Source: Ruminococcus sp. (lineage in GTDB: Bacteria; Bacillota; Clostridia; Oscillospirales; Ruminococcaceae). From it: 64,000 nt of DNA. Both the position numbers and the translations under genes were made by a program. The DNA is taken from positions 23,868 through 87,867 of the forward strand of contig SVNM01000002.1 of assembly GCA_015066875.1 (NCBI GenBank), given 5' to 3'. The first letter of the stretch is position 1. Each line of letters begins with the position of its first letter. Positions 41,103 to 48,919 of the stretch are shown piece by piece. A model generated the notes under the pieces. It did not search any database, was not told the origin of the DNA, and saw only the letters and a program-made list of their open reading frames with translations.

Positions 41103-41504
41103 ATGACCGCCCAGAATTACGACTCGGTAACTCTCAGAAAGGCATATCCCGTGCGTGTGGGAGATTTCGTTATGTACTGCGAAAGCTTCAGGGCTGAGGG
41201 CACAGCTGATTTCTCTCAGCAGTCTACGGTAAACGGTGATACGGTTATCTCGTCATCTGCAAGAAGAGCTCTTAAAATCACTGTAAAGGGCAGAATTATC
41301 GACGTTTATCAGCCACTTAGAATTATCCTCAAAACCGACAGCTTTCAGTCTGCGGGAGGTAAATGCAATGTAGAGTACCGTGGACTCGTCTTTAATCAGT
41401 GCAGTGTGGAAAACTTCATTGCCGAGGATAAGGGTGACGATTACATCTATGCTACAATAACTCTGCTTACTTCCGATACTGCCCACGAAAAAGAGGTGAG
41501 CTGA
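41103..41504 (+). CDS. Phage-like structural protein of unknown type
   Basis: A 133-residue beta-rich protein (YPVRVGDFVMYCESFRAEGT; RALKITVKGRIIDVYQPL; DDYIYATITLLTSD). The periodic strands are like tail or baseplate proteins, but no family is recognised. Start ATG at 41103 is favoured over 41094, which is only 2 bases after AAAGGAG. The stop is one base before the next start, so the genes are coupled. Confidence 0.55.
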   Translation: MTAQNYDSVTLRKAYPVRVGDFVMYCESFRAEGTADFSQQSTVNGDTVISSSARRALKITVKGRIIDVYQPLRIILKTDSFQSAGGKCNVEYRGLVFNQCSVENFIAEDKGDDYIYATITLLTSDTAHEKEVS

Positions 41505-41505
41505 T

Positions 41506-42432
41506 ATGAACGTCAGGCTTGTTCTTATTAAAACCGACGGCTCTCAGATAACCGAAAACAATATCCTTTCCTTTACCTTCAGGAAAGAGATGTACCTTGC
41601 CTATACTTTGCTCAATGCACGTTTTATGGCTGAAAACGCGGACCTTTCCGATATCGCTCAGGTGCTTTTTTATGCCGGTGAAAAGCTTATTCATCACGGT
41701 CTGCTTGACTCTGCAAGACTCTCACGCAATGAGGCGGGAAGCTTCGTTTCCCTTTCTTCAAGAGGCTTTACCTCTCAGCTTTGCCAGAATCAGATTGAGC
41801 CCGGTCTTGTGGATAATATCTCCGTCAACACTCTTATGGACGGCTACTATGCCCTTCCCTTTGTGACTCACGAGGATAATTCCGACACAAGCAGTTATAT
41901 CTACATCAGGAATAACTCAACTATGTGGGACGGAATTGTAAACCTTTCCTGTAAGCTTACAGGGATTTATCCCTACATAAGAGGTACAAACTGCGTGAGA
42001 ATTACCGATGAGCAGTCGCCCGCAAGCTTCACCTACACTGATGACAATATCATTGAATCGGGCGTTGATGAAGAGTACAAAGCGCTTCTCAGCCATTTTC
42101 ATATGTCTGATATCAACGGGGATTTCGGTGTATATTACCTTGAAAATCAGTCAGCTCTTGCCCATAACATAGTCCGCCACAAATTTTTCGAGCTCGATAT
42201 GCAGTTTCTTTACAATCCCTCTCAGGCTCTTGATTACAGAAGCAAGTATTCCTCAAGAGCAAGCAAGTGCTGTTATGTAAAGTACTCAGGCTACAACGGC
42301 GAGGACCTTTCTGATGTTATGTCCTTCGGTGAGCTTGAAAACGTGCGTATCTGCAGAATTATCATACACGGCGACAGCAATGGCATTACCACCGAAACAG
42401 GCACCTTCTTTGACGGCTTCCGCCAGCAGTAA
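41506..42432 (+). CDS. Phage baseplate hub/tail-associated protein (XkdQ-like)
   Basis: A 308-residue protein resembling the hub proteins of contractile-tail phages (XkdQ/gpD-like). A beta N-terminal domain (LVLIKTDGSQITENNILSFT) leads to the region GEKLIHHGLLDSARLSRNEA, where a small-beta-barrel hub motif would be. SVNTLMDGYYALPF and a C-terminal split beta domain follow. It is the last phage-like gene: no tail tube, sheath, tape measure, fibre, holin or lysin gene is present. Start ATG at 41506 follows GAGGTGAGCTGAT. Confidence 0.6.
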   Translation: MNVRLVLIKTDGSQITENNILSFTFRKEMYLAYTLLNARFMAENADLSDIAQVLFYAGEKLIHHGLLDSARLSRNEAGSFVSLSSRGFTSQLCQNQIEPGLVDNISVNTLMDGYYALPFVTHEDNSDTSSYIYIRNNSTMWDGIVNLSCKLTGIYPYIRGTNCVRITDEQSPASFTYTDDNIIESGVDEEYKALLSHFHMSDINGDFGVYYLENQSALAHNIVRHKFFELDMQFLYNPSQALDYRSKYSSRASKCCYVKYSGYNGEDLSDVMSFGELENVRICRIIIHGDSNGITTETGTFFDGFRQQ

Positions 42433-42447
42433 CATAAGCTCTGCCGT

Positions 42448-42498
42448 TTTCATATAATATGGTATCAGATATTTTTTCTACGGAGCTATTATATGAAA
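42448..42498 (+). promoter_or_regulatory. Perfect 12-bp inverted repeat covering the FeoA start codon
   Basis: TTTCATATAATA (42448-42459) and TATTATATGAAA (42487-42498) are perfect complements. The second arm includes the ATG (42493-42495) and the loop holds the CGGAG ribosome site. The first arm also contains TATAAT. It could be a translation-blocking hairpin or a dyad operator. Confidence 0.6.
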
Positions 42499-42729
42499 GA
42501 TTTATGTTCCCTCAGTTCGCTTACAGAGGGCGGAAAATGCATTGTCCGCAGACTTTCCGACGATGTGAAAATGAGAAATCGTCTTTCTTCCCTCGGTCTT
42601 ATCGAAGGCACCTGTGTTACCTGTATGATGAAAAGCTTTTCCGGCGACCTTTCCGCCTTTCTTATCCGCGGAGCTGTTATCGCCCTTCGCAATAAAGACT
42701 CTGAAAAAATTATGGCAGAGCCTATATAA
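42493..42729 (+). CDS. feoA: FeoA-domain protein
   Basis: A 78-residue FeoA-type SH3-like domain (LCSLSSLTEGGKCIVRRLSD; RNRLSSLGLIEGTCVTCMM; FLIRGAVIALRNKDSEKI). FeoA assists the FeoB Fe2+ transporter; isolated FeoA-domain proteins are common in Clostridia. No feoB adjoins, so an iron role is plausible but unproven. Start ATG at 42493 follows CGGAG. It lies between the phage-like cassette and a convergent symporter gene. Confidence 0.85.
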   Translation: MKDLCSLSSLTEGGKCIVRRLSDDVKMRNRLSSLGLIEGTCVTCMMKSFSGDLSAFLIRGAVIALRNKDSEKIMAEPI

Positions 42730-42734
42730 TAATT

Positions 42735-42775
42735 AAAAGCCGTATTCTCACTGTTATGTGGAGAATACGGCTTTT
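42735..42775 (+). terminator. Bidirectional terminator between feoA and the symporter
   Basis: AAAAGCCGTATTCTC pairs with GAGAATACGGCTTTT over 15 bp, with a T run at each end. It serves both convergent genes. Confidence 0.9.
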
Positions 42776-42803
42776 TCTGCTTATTAATGTATCCGTTATG
42801 CGA

Positions 42804-44561
42804 TTATGCAAGCTTGTTGCTGATTGCATACTGTGCTGAGTAGCTTCTGTACTTATCAAAGTATTCTGTGCTGTCGTTACGGATATCACGAAGTCCCTCG
42901 TGAAGATTGATATCGTTGTGTGCTGATTCGATTACACAGCCCGCAATATTTGAACAGTGGTCGGAAATACGCTCAAGATTGTGGAGAAGGTCTGACCATA
43001 CAAAGCCCGCTTCAATAGAGCAGTTACCCTGCTGAAGTCTTACAATATGGTTTGTTCTGAGACGCTCCTTGATATCGTCGATAACCTGCTCAAGAGGCTC
43101 TACGCAGTATGCGGATTCAAAGTCGTTTTCGGCAAATGCCTTCTGTGTAAGGTCGATTATCTCCTTGACAGCCTTTACCATTACGTCAAATTCCTTCTGA
43201 GCTTCTGCTGTAAAGACAATATCCTTCATTCTCAGCTCTTCGGCAGACTCGATAATGTTTACGCTGTGGTCTGAAATTCTTTCAAAATCGCCTATCATCT
43301 TGAACAGCTTTGTTGATTCAAGAGCGTCGCTTTCTGTAGCACGGTATCTGCCGAGCTTTACAAGGAAGGAACCTATGATATCCTCGTAATGATCGGTTTT
43401 ATTCTCGATTTCTCTGATTTCAGATGCCTTTTCGTCATCGTAGTTATCAAGCATTTCAAGGCTTGTTTTAAGTCCGTCTATAGCTAAAGTTCCCATTTCG
43501 TTTACTATCTCGTTGCAACGTCCGAGAGCGATGGGAGGCGTTGCAAGAAGTCTTTCGTCGAGCACAACAGCTTTTTCAGCTGAATCTGTTTCAGGAATAA
43601 GCTTGTATGCAATTTTCTCAAGAAGTCCTGACATAGGAAGGAGAAGCGCTGTACAAAGCACATTGAATATTGAATGACATACAGCTATTCCGAAAAGCGT
43701 TGCAGATTCACCGAGAAGTGCAGGATTAATTACTGCCTTTACAATGCTGAATACTATAAGCCATACTACTGTTCCCACAACGTTGAATGAAAGATGTACT
43801 AAAGCTGCACGTCTTGCGTTTTTGTTTGCTCCTACAGATGAAAGAAGGGCAGTAACACAAGTTCCGATATTCTGTCCCATAATAATCGGGATAGTTGCAC
43901 CGTAGGTTACACAGCCTGTAACTGCAAGCGCCTGAAGAATACCTACTGAAGCCGAGCTTGACTGGATAATTGCTGTGAGTACTGCACCTGCAAGCACGCC
44001 GAGGACAGGGTTTGTGAACATTACAAAGAGATTTGTGAATTCAGGAACATCGCGAAGTCCCGCTACAGCACCTGACATAGCGTCCATACCGAACATAAGT
44101 GTTGCGAAACCGAGAAGGATTGTTCCGATATCGTTTTTCTTGCTGTCCTTGCAGAACATATAGAAAATAATACCGATAAGTGCAAGTACAGGGGTAAACG
44201 ATGTGGGCTTCAAAAGCTGTACAACGGGATTGTCGCTGTCAATTCCGCCAAGACTTAAAATCCACGCTGTTACTGTTGTACCAACGTTTGCTCCCATAAT
44301 TACGTTAATTGCCTGTTTTAAAGTCATAATTCCAGAGTTTACAAAGCCTACTACCATTACTGTTGTAGCAGATGAGCTCTGGATTACGGCTGTTACGCCA
44401 AGACCTGTAAGAAATCCTGTTGCTTTGTTTTTGGTAAGCTTGCCGAGAATATCTCTCAGTTTTCCGCCTGCGCTTCTTTCAAGCGCCTGGCCCATAACGT
44501 TCATTCCGAACAAAAAGAGACATAAGCCTCCCACAAGACTTAAGGCATCGAATATTGTCAT
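42804..44561 (-). CDS. Na+/phosphate cotransporter family protein with PhoU-like domain
   Basis: A 585-residue NptA/YjbB-type symporter. The N-terminal half has two Na_Pi_cotrans repeats, each with a QSSSA motif (VTAVIQSSSATTVMVVGFVN about 57; AVLTAIIQSSSASVGILQAL about 190), within about nine membrane helices. The C-terminal half (about 350-570) is a PhoU-like helical domain (IEDxT-type LDNYDDEKASEIREIENK; GDFERISDHSVNIIE). Start ATG at 44561 follows AAAGGAAG. Phosphate uptake is the likely role; the promoter carries a Pho-box-like repeat. Confidence 0.92.
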   Translation of the reverse strand: MTIFDALSLVGGLCLFLFGMNVMGQALERSAGGKLRDILGKLTKNKATGFLTGLGVTAVIQSSSATTVMVVGFVNSGIMTLKQAINVIMGANVGTTVTAWILSLGGIDSDNPVVQLLKPTSFTPVLALIGIIFYMFCKDSKKNDIGTILLGFATLMFGMDAMSGAVAGLRDVPEFTNLFVMFTNPVLGVLAGAVLTAIIQSSSASVGILQALAVTGCVTYGATIPIIMGQNIGTCVTALLSSVGANKNARRAALVHLSFNVVGTVVWLIVFSIVKAVINPALLGESATLFGIAVCHSIFNVLCTALLLPMSGLLEKIAYKLIPETDSAEKAVVLDERLLATPPIALGRCNEIVNEMGTLAIDGLKTSLEMLDNYDDEKASEIREIENKTDHYEDIIGSFLVKLGRYRATESDALESTKLFKMIGDFERISDHSVNIIESAEELRMKDIVFTAEAQKEFDVMVKAVKEIIDLTQKAFAENDFESAYCVEPLEQVIDDIKERLRTNHIVRLQQGNCSIEAGFVWSDLLHNLERISDHCSNIAGCVIESAHNDINLHEGLRDIRNDSTEYFDKYRSYSAQYAISNKLA

Positions 44562-44607
44562 AACTTTCTTCCTTTCAAAATTTACATTGTTTTTTCAAAC
44601 CTTTAAC

Positions 44608-44640
44608 ATTATAGCACAAAGCGGGTAAAGATGCGGTAAA
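44608..44640 (-). promoter_or_regulatory. Promoter with PhoP-box-like repeat upstream of the Na/Pi symporter
   Basis: Minus strand TTTACC (44640-44635), 5 bp, TTTACC (44629-44624), 10 bp, TATAAT (44613-44608). There is no good -35 hexamer at 17 bp. Two direct repeats 11 bp apart replacing the -35 are the layout of Bacillus PhoP-activated promoters (TT-ACA-type repeats). Confidence 0.6.
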
Positions 44641-44673
44641 GAAAAAGCGTCCGTGCTGTTTTTCACGGACGCT
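44641..44673 (-). terminator. Terminator of the KdpE-like gene
   Basis: AGCGTCCGTG (44646-44655) pairs with CACGGACGCT (44664-44673). Minus-strand T run at 44645-44642. It ends the two-component transcript before the symporter promoter. Confidence 0.85.
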
Positions 44674-44684
44674 CATAATATTAA

Positions 44685-45377
44685 TCATTTGTCTGAAAAA
44701 TTCATCTTATATCCCACGCCAAGCTCGTTTGCTATGTAATTGCTTCCGCCCGGCACCGAGCCTATCTTTTTGCGGATATTCGCCATATTCACCTGAAGCT
44801 TCTTTACGCTTCCCATATCGTTATAGCCCCATATTGCCGATACTATTGCGGTATATGTCATTACCTTTCCGCAGTGCTGAGAAAGCAGGGCGATTATATT
44901 GTACTCTGTCTGGGTGAGCTTTATTTCCTTTCCGTCTATGGTTACGGTTCTTGCGTCGTAATCTATTGTAAGTCCGCCTGTGGTAAAGGTACTGTTCTGT
45001 ACGGATCTGCGTGTATTTCTCAGAGCAGACCTTACACGTGCAGAAAACTCTGCCGAACCAAAGGGCTTTGTTACGTAGTCGTTTGCTCCGCCGTCAAGAG
45101 CTCTTACCTTATCGTATTCATCGTTTCTTGCAGAAAGAATTATGACGGGCACCGATGAGGTTTTTCTTATATCTCTGAGAATTTCCATTCCGTCGCCATC
45201 GGGAAGTCCCAGATCAAGCACCACAAGATCGGGATTATGGGAAAGGAACATCATCTTTCCGTTTTTACAGCTGTCTGCGGTAATAACACTGAACTCGCCC
45301 GTTTCAAGAAGAGTGCAGACAAATGTGCGTATATTTTCCTCATCTTCTATCAGAAGAATTTTGTATTTATTACTCAT
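44685..45377 (-). CDS. KdpE-like response regulator
   Basis: A 230-residue OmpR-family regulator. Receiver domain: KILLIEDEENIRTFV, phospho-Asp in LVVLDLGLPDGDGMEIL, IILSARNDEYDKVRAL, DYVTKPF. Winged-helix domain: LTQTEYNIIALLSQHCGKVM, LQVNMANIRKKIG, VGYKMNFS. The receiver (GLPDGDG) is KdpE-like. The ATG at 45377 overlaps the kinase stop as ATGA; the TTG further upstream is too close to GGAGG. Kdp potassium pump genes are not nearby. Confidence 0.9.
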   Translation of the reverse strand: MSNKYKILLIEDEENIRTFVCTLLETGEFSVITADSCKNGKMMFLSHNPDLVVLDLGLPDGDGMEILRDIRKTSSVPVIILSARNDEYDKVRALDGGANDYVTKPFGSAEFSARVRSALRNTRRSVQNSTFTTGGLTIDYDARTVTIDGKEIKLTQTEYNIIALLSQHCGKVMTYTAIVSAIWGYNDMGSVKKLQVNMANIRKKIGSVPGGSNYIANELGVGYKMNFSDK

Positions 45378-46429
45378 AAACAATCCGCCTCCTCAATATC
45401 AAGGGTAAATCGGAACACTGCTCCGCCACCTCGCTTGTTTTTTGCTGTTATCTCTCCGCCGTGAGCCTTTATAATTGTAGCACAGACAGAAAGTCCTATT
45501 CCGCTGTTGCGCTTTGTATCTGTAGGAGCTGTACTGCTTCCGTGAATTCCCGTGAATATCCCCTTAAGCCTTTCGGGAGCTATTCCACAGCCGTTATCTG
45601 AAATTTCAAACACAGCCTTTTTCTCCTCAACCCAGACCTTGAATAATATCTCGGTCATTCCCTGCGCGTGGTTTATGGCATTATTGAGAATGTTGAATAT
45701 CACCTGCTGTATAAGAAGCGGGTCCATAGGCACAATAACAAAGTCATCGGGCATTTCAAGCTTTACGGGTATCTGCGGGAAATTTCCGCTGAATTTTCTC
45801 AATACAGCGTCAACAAGCTCGTCAAGCACTATGGGAGTCTTGTTAAGCTCTACATTACCGCTGTCAAGCCTTGTTACTGAAAGTAGATTTTCAACCATTC
45901 CCGTAAGCCACTCAGAATCTTCCTTTATTCCGCACAGAAGCCTGATTTTCTGCTCATCTGAAAGGCTGTCGTAATTATCTATTATAGTAGAGCTTGAGCC
46001 GTATATGGTCGTAAGGGGCGTTCTCATATCGTGTGATACGGCACGCAGTAAATTTGCACGCATACTTTCCTTTTCGCTTTCCGCCTTGATAAAAGCCCTG
46101 TCACGCAGTCCTGTTGTGAGAACTCCCGTAACAAGAGCTACCACTATCATTATTACCGCAGAAACAATATTTTCAGTAGCAGTAAAGCAAAAGCTGAAAT
46201 ACGGAAAGTCAAAGGCAAAATTCACCGCAAGAACACTGACAACCGATGCGATAATTCCGTATATATAACCCTCTGTAAACGACGAAACAAGGAATACTCC
46301 CAGCACAAATACCGAGGGAATAAGTGTGCGGTTATCTAAAACAAAGTATATTCCCAGACTTGTAAGAAATGCTGTGCTTGTAATCAGAAACGTAAGCACT
46401 ATATTTTTTAATGTTGTCTTTTTCACCAT
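45374..46429 (-). CDS. KdpD-like sensor histidine kinase lacking the N-terminal KdpD/USP domains
   Basis: A 351-residue kinase with four tightly packed helices (DUF4118-type, about 8-105), HisKA (SHDMRTPLTTIYGSSSTIID) and HATPase_c (ILNNAINHAQGMTEI; SDNGCGIAPERLKGIFTG; NSGIGLSVCATIIKAHGGEI). This equals the C-terminal half of KdpD without the cytoplasmic KdpD and USP-like domains. Start is taken as ATG 46429; a GTG at 46444 or 46426 is also possible. First gene of a two-gene operon, divergent from the ThrE-type genes. Confidence 0.88.
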   Translation of the reverse strand: MVKKTTLKNIVLTFLITSTAFLTSLGIYFVLDNRTLIPSVFVLGVFLVSSFTEGYIYGIIASVVSVLAVNFAFDFPYFSFCFTATENIVSAVIMIVVALVTGVLTTGLRDRAFIKAESEKESMRANLLRAVSHDMRTPLTTIYGSSSTIIDNYDSLSDEQKIRLLCGIKEDSEWLTGMVENLLSVTRLDSGNVELNKTPIVLDELVDAVLRKFSGNFPQIPVKLEMPDDFVIVPMDPLLIQQVIFNILNNAINHAQGMTEILFKVWVEEKKAVFEISDNGCGIAPERLKGIFTGIHGSSTAPTDTKRNSGIGLSVCATIIKAHGGEITAKNKRGGGAVFRFTLDIEEADCL

Positions 46430-46462
46430 AGCTCCCACCTTCACAGATTTTCACTTAAAATA

Positions 46463-46491
46463 AATATATCATATCTTCGCCAAAATTTCAA
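46463..46491 (-). promoter_or_regulatory. Promoter of the KdpD/E-like pair
   Basis: Minus strand TTGAAA, 17-bp spacer, TATATT (46468-46463). Confidence 0.7.
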
Positions 46492-46515
46492 CTAAGATTT
46501 ATGCCCGCACTGTAA

Positions 46516-46544
46516 TTGACTTGTACTTATTTTTTCTGTATAAT
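46516..46544 (+). promoter_or_regulatory. Promoter of the ThrE-type exporter pair
   Basis: TTGACT, 17-bp spacer, TATAAT (46539-46544), with 24 bp between its -35 and that of the divergent promoter. Confidence 0.83.
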
Positions 46545-46576
46545 AAAGTTAACCTGTTTTTCGGAGGTGGAATTAT

Positions 46577-47332
46577 ATGAATAAACTGCTTGACAGCGTT
46601 ATGGACCTTGGCGAGCAGATGCTTATAAACGGCGGTGAGGTTCACAGAGTCGAGGATAGTCTCAAGCGTATTTTCAGCGCATATAACGCAGAACGTACCG
46701 ATGTTTTTATCATTACAAGCAGTATGGTGGTAACCGTTCACGATAAGGACGGCAATTCATATACTCAGACAAGACGTATTACAGATACGGGTACTGATTT
46801 TGAAAAGCTCCACCGTCTTAACGAGCTTTCAAGGAAAATATGCAGTGAAAGGCTTTCTGCTGAGGAAATCAAGACTGAGCTTGATAAAATCCCCTGCTGT
46901 CTGAAATATCCTCTGTGGCTTGAATTTCTCTGCTATGCTCTTATTTCGGGAATTTTCACCTTGTCTGTAGGAGGCGGTATTGCTGAAACTGTGGTATCAT
47001 TTCTGTCGGGTGTGCTTATCAGACTTGTTATTCTTGCCTGTGACAAATCCATAAACAGCAAAATTTTCGCTAAGTTTATCTCTGCATTTTTAGCCTCGGC
47101 TGTAGCTTATATCGCCTTCGGGATTGATCTGGTGCCCGCTGTTGACAGAATTATCATCGGCAATATTATGACTCTTGTTCCCGGTATCGGTATCACCAAT
47201 GCTCTGAGAGATCTTCTTGTGGGCGACAGTATGGCGGGACTTCTTCGTACTATTGAGGCAGTAATTACTGCTCTTGCAATCACTGCGGGATACTTTGCTG
47301 TGGTATTCCTTACAGGAGGTGCTCAGTTATGA
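46577..47332 (+). CDS. Threonine/serine exporter family protein, N-terminal-type subunit (DUF1212)
   Basis: A 251-residue protein like the first half of ThrE. A soluble start carries the family motif MLINGGEVHRVEDSLKRI and an alpha/beta region (VFIITSSMVVTVHDKDG). About five membrane helices follow (about 120-250), with IGNIMTLVPGIGITNALRDL. Here ThrE is split into two genes, the usual Firmicutes form. Start ATG at 46577 follows CGGAGG. It overlaps the second subunit by 4 bp. Amino acid export is inference from ThrE. Confidence 0.88.
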   Translation: MNKLLDSVMDLGEQMLINGGEVHRVEDSLKRIFSAYNAERTDVFIITSSMVVTVHDKDGNSYTQTRRITDTGTDFEKLHRLNELSRKICSERLSAEEIKTELDKIPCCLKYPLWLEFLCYALISGIFTLSVGGGIAETVVSFLSGVLIRLVILACDKSINSKIFAKFISAFLASAVAYIAFGIDLVPAVDRIIIGNIMTLVPGIGITNALRDLLVGDSMAGLLRTIEAVITALAITAGYFAVVFLTGGAQL

Positions 47333-47799
47333 CCTACGCTGAAATTATTAAAATCATCGCAGGACTGAGCGGTTCACTCTGCTTCGGTATCCTGTTCAAT
47401 ATGCACGGAAAAAAGCTTTACGCTTCTGCTTTCGGCGGACTTATGGCTTCGGTTCTTTCACTGATTATGGAAACTCCTGTTGCTGATGAGCCTGTACGAT
47501 ATTTTATGATTTCTGCCATTATCTCACTTTATTCCGAGATTATCGCACGTATCCTCAAGACTCCCGCAACACCTGTTATCACAACATCGCTTATTCCTCT
47601 TATTCCGGGAGGCTCGCTTTACTATACCATGTCCTATGCCTTTGAAAGCGACTTCAATATGTTCGTTGGCAAAGCATCAAGCACCCTTAAGCTCGCCTCT
47701 GCCCTTGCGCTGGGAATTATCCTCGTTACAACTGTTTTCCGCGTTGTAACCGCTAATCAGTGCGTTCAGCGGAAAAGTATACAGCATAATAAAAGCTGA
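47329..47799 (+). CDS. Threonine/serine exporter family protein, C-terminal-type subunit (DUF3815)
   Basis: A 156-residue membrane protein matching the second half of ThrE. It has about four to five helices with GSLCFGILFNMHGKKLYASA near the start and TTSLIPLIPGGSLYYTMSYA in the middle, the paired P-G-x loop of the family. The ATGA overlap with the preceding gene indicates coupling. Its stop codon lies inside the outer stem of the terminator that carries foldback element copy 3. Confidence 0.87.
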   Translation: MTYAEIIKIIAGLSGSLCFGILFNMHGKKLYASAFGGLMASVLSLIMETPVADEPVRYFMISAIISLYSEIIARILKTPATPVITTSLIPLIPGGSLYYTMSYAFESDFNMFVGKASSTLKLASALALGIILVTTVFRVVTANQCVQRKSIQHNKS

Positions 47800-48160
47800 C
47801 GCTTAACAGCGATGCTCTAACAGGAGAATTTATACGTTTATTGAGGAAAACCCTTTTGAAAAAGTGTTTTCCTCAAACTCCTTTCCTAAAACTTTCAAGT
47901 TTTAATTTAAGCCCCATAGGGTGCACACATCAAGTAAAGAAGAAATTTAAAAATTTCTCCGTGTGTACCCTATGGGGCTTAAATTAGACTCAAAAGTCTT
48001 TGTAGGGGTGTGGGTGACTCCCCACAGTGTGGGGAGATGTCAGCGAAGCTGACAGAGGGGACGGGTGCCTGTCAGGCATAAACTTTCTTCAGAAAGGTTC
48101 CCCCACTAAATACATATATTCTCCTATTAAGAGTACCAACGTTAACGGTCAGCTTTTTTT
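47794..48160 (-). repeat. Foldback element copy 3, nested in a terminator, reverse orientation
   Basis: Outer stem AGCTGAC (47794-47800) pairs with GTCAGCT (48148-48154), then T7; CTTAAC/GTTAAC extends it. Read on the minus strand the element matches the others: GTGGGGG and CTTTCTGAAGAAAG (about 48105-48080), GC-rich module (about 48075-48010), GACTTTTGAGTC and the long AATTTAAGCCCCATAGGG palindrome (about 47985-47905). AAAACTTGAAAGTTTT and CTTTTTCAAAAGGG follow. It separates the convergent ThrE-type and tmk genes. T-rich flanks on both sides suit bidirectional termination. Confidence 0.9.
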
Positions 48161-48824
48161 ATAATATATCACCAATCAGACGGCGTACCTCCTGTGAGAT
48201 ATCCTCTGCACTTCTCATAGACTCGCCCTCGATGCACTCTACAGTTTTCCAGCCGAGATACTCTGCGCAGTAATCTGCTGTAATTCTTGAACGCATAAGA
48301 TAATCAAGGTCGGCTTCGTGGATATCCTTACGGCTTTCGTCCCCCGAATAACGCTTGCTCATAAGCTTCTGTCCCATTTCGGGATCTACACGAAGGTAAA
48401 TCACCGCATCGGGTGCAGGAATTCCGAGAAGCTCATACTCATAGGAAAAAAGCCACTTCAGGAAGCCTTCCCTCTGGTTTTCCGCAAGCTTTGAGCACTG
48501 GTGGATTGCATTTGAGGTTGTATATCGGTCGCAGATGACAACCCCGCCGTTTTCGTAAAACTCTGCCCACTTGCTTTTATAGCTTGCGTATCTGTCAACT
48601 GCATAAAAGCTTGACGCAGCATATGGATTTACCGAATCGGCACTGCTACCGAAATCTCCCTTAAGATACATTTTTATAAGCGCTGAAGAGTCGCTTTCAT
48701 AATCGGGAAACGAAACCTTCTGCACGTTTTTTCCCTCTTCGATAAGCTTATCAAAAAGCAATGCGCTTTGTGTAGCCTTTCCGCTTCCGTCAAGGCCTTC
48801 AATTACAATTATTTTTCCATTCAT
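48159..48824 (-). CDS. tmk: Thymidylate kinase
   Basis: A 221-residue dTMP kinase-like P-loop enzyme. P-loop VIEGLDGSGKATQSALLFDK, DRY motif YAVDRYASYK, CDRYTTSNAIHQ, LRVDPEMGQKLMSKR. It is of the longer branch with GxxGSGKAT and an altered LID. dTMP phosphorylation is the likely role. Start ATG at 48824 has only a weak ribosome site (GGAAAAGATAG). Its promoter is at 48883-48911; the 3' end touches element copy 3. Confidence 0.87.
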   Translation of the reverse strand: MNGKIIVIEGLDGSGKATQSALLFDKLIEEGKNVQKVSFPDYESDSSALIKMYLKGDFGSSADSVNPYAASSFYAVDRYASYKSKWAEFYENGGVVICDRYTTSNAIHQCSKLAENQREGFLKWLFSYEYELLGIPAPDAVIYLRVDPEMGQKLMSKRYSGDESRKDIHEADLDYLMRSRITADYCAEYLGWKTVECIEGESMRSAEDISQEVRRLIGDIL

Positions 48825-48882
48825 AGCAACTATCTTTTCCGTTTAAATTTTTTTCTGCGGAGACTCCGCCACATCTACTCCG

Positions 48883-48911
48883 ATTTTATCATATTGCCAT
48901 ACTTTTGTCAA
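48883..48911 (-). promoter_or_regulatory. Sigma-A promoter of tmk
   Basis: Minus strand TTGACA, 17-bp spacer, TAAAAT (48888-48883). It lies beside the T-rich end of element copy 4. Confidence 0.8.
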
Positions 48912-48919
48912 GGCGACTT

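Noticed and set aside
35251-42492. Attachment sites bounding the phage-like cassette
   Set aside because: No direct repeat of useful length was found between the two flanks, and no tRNA gene is adjacent.
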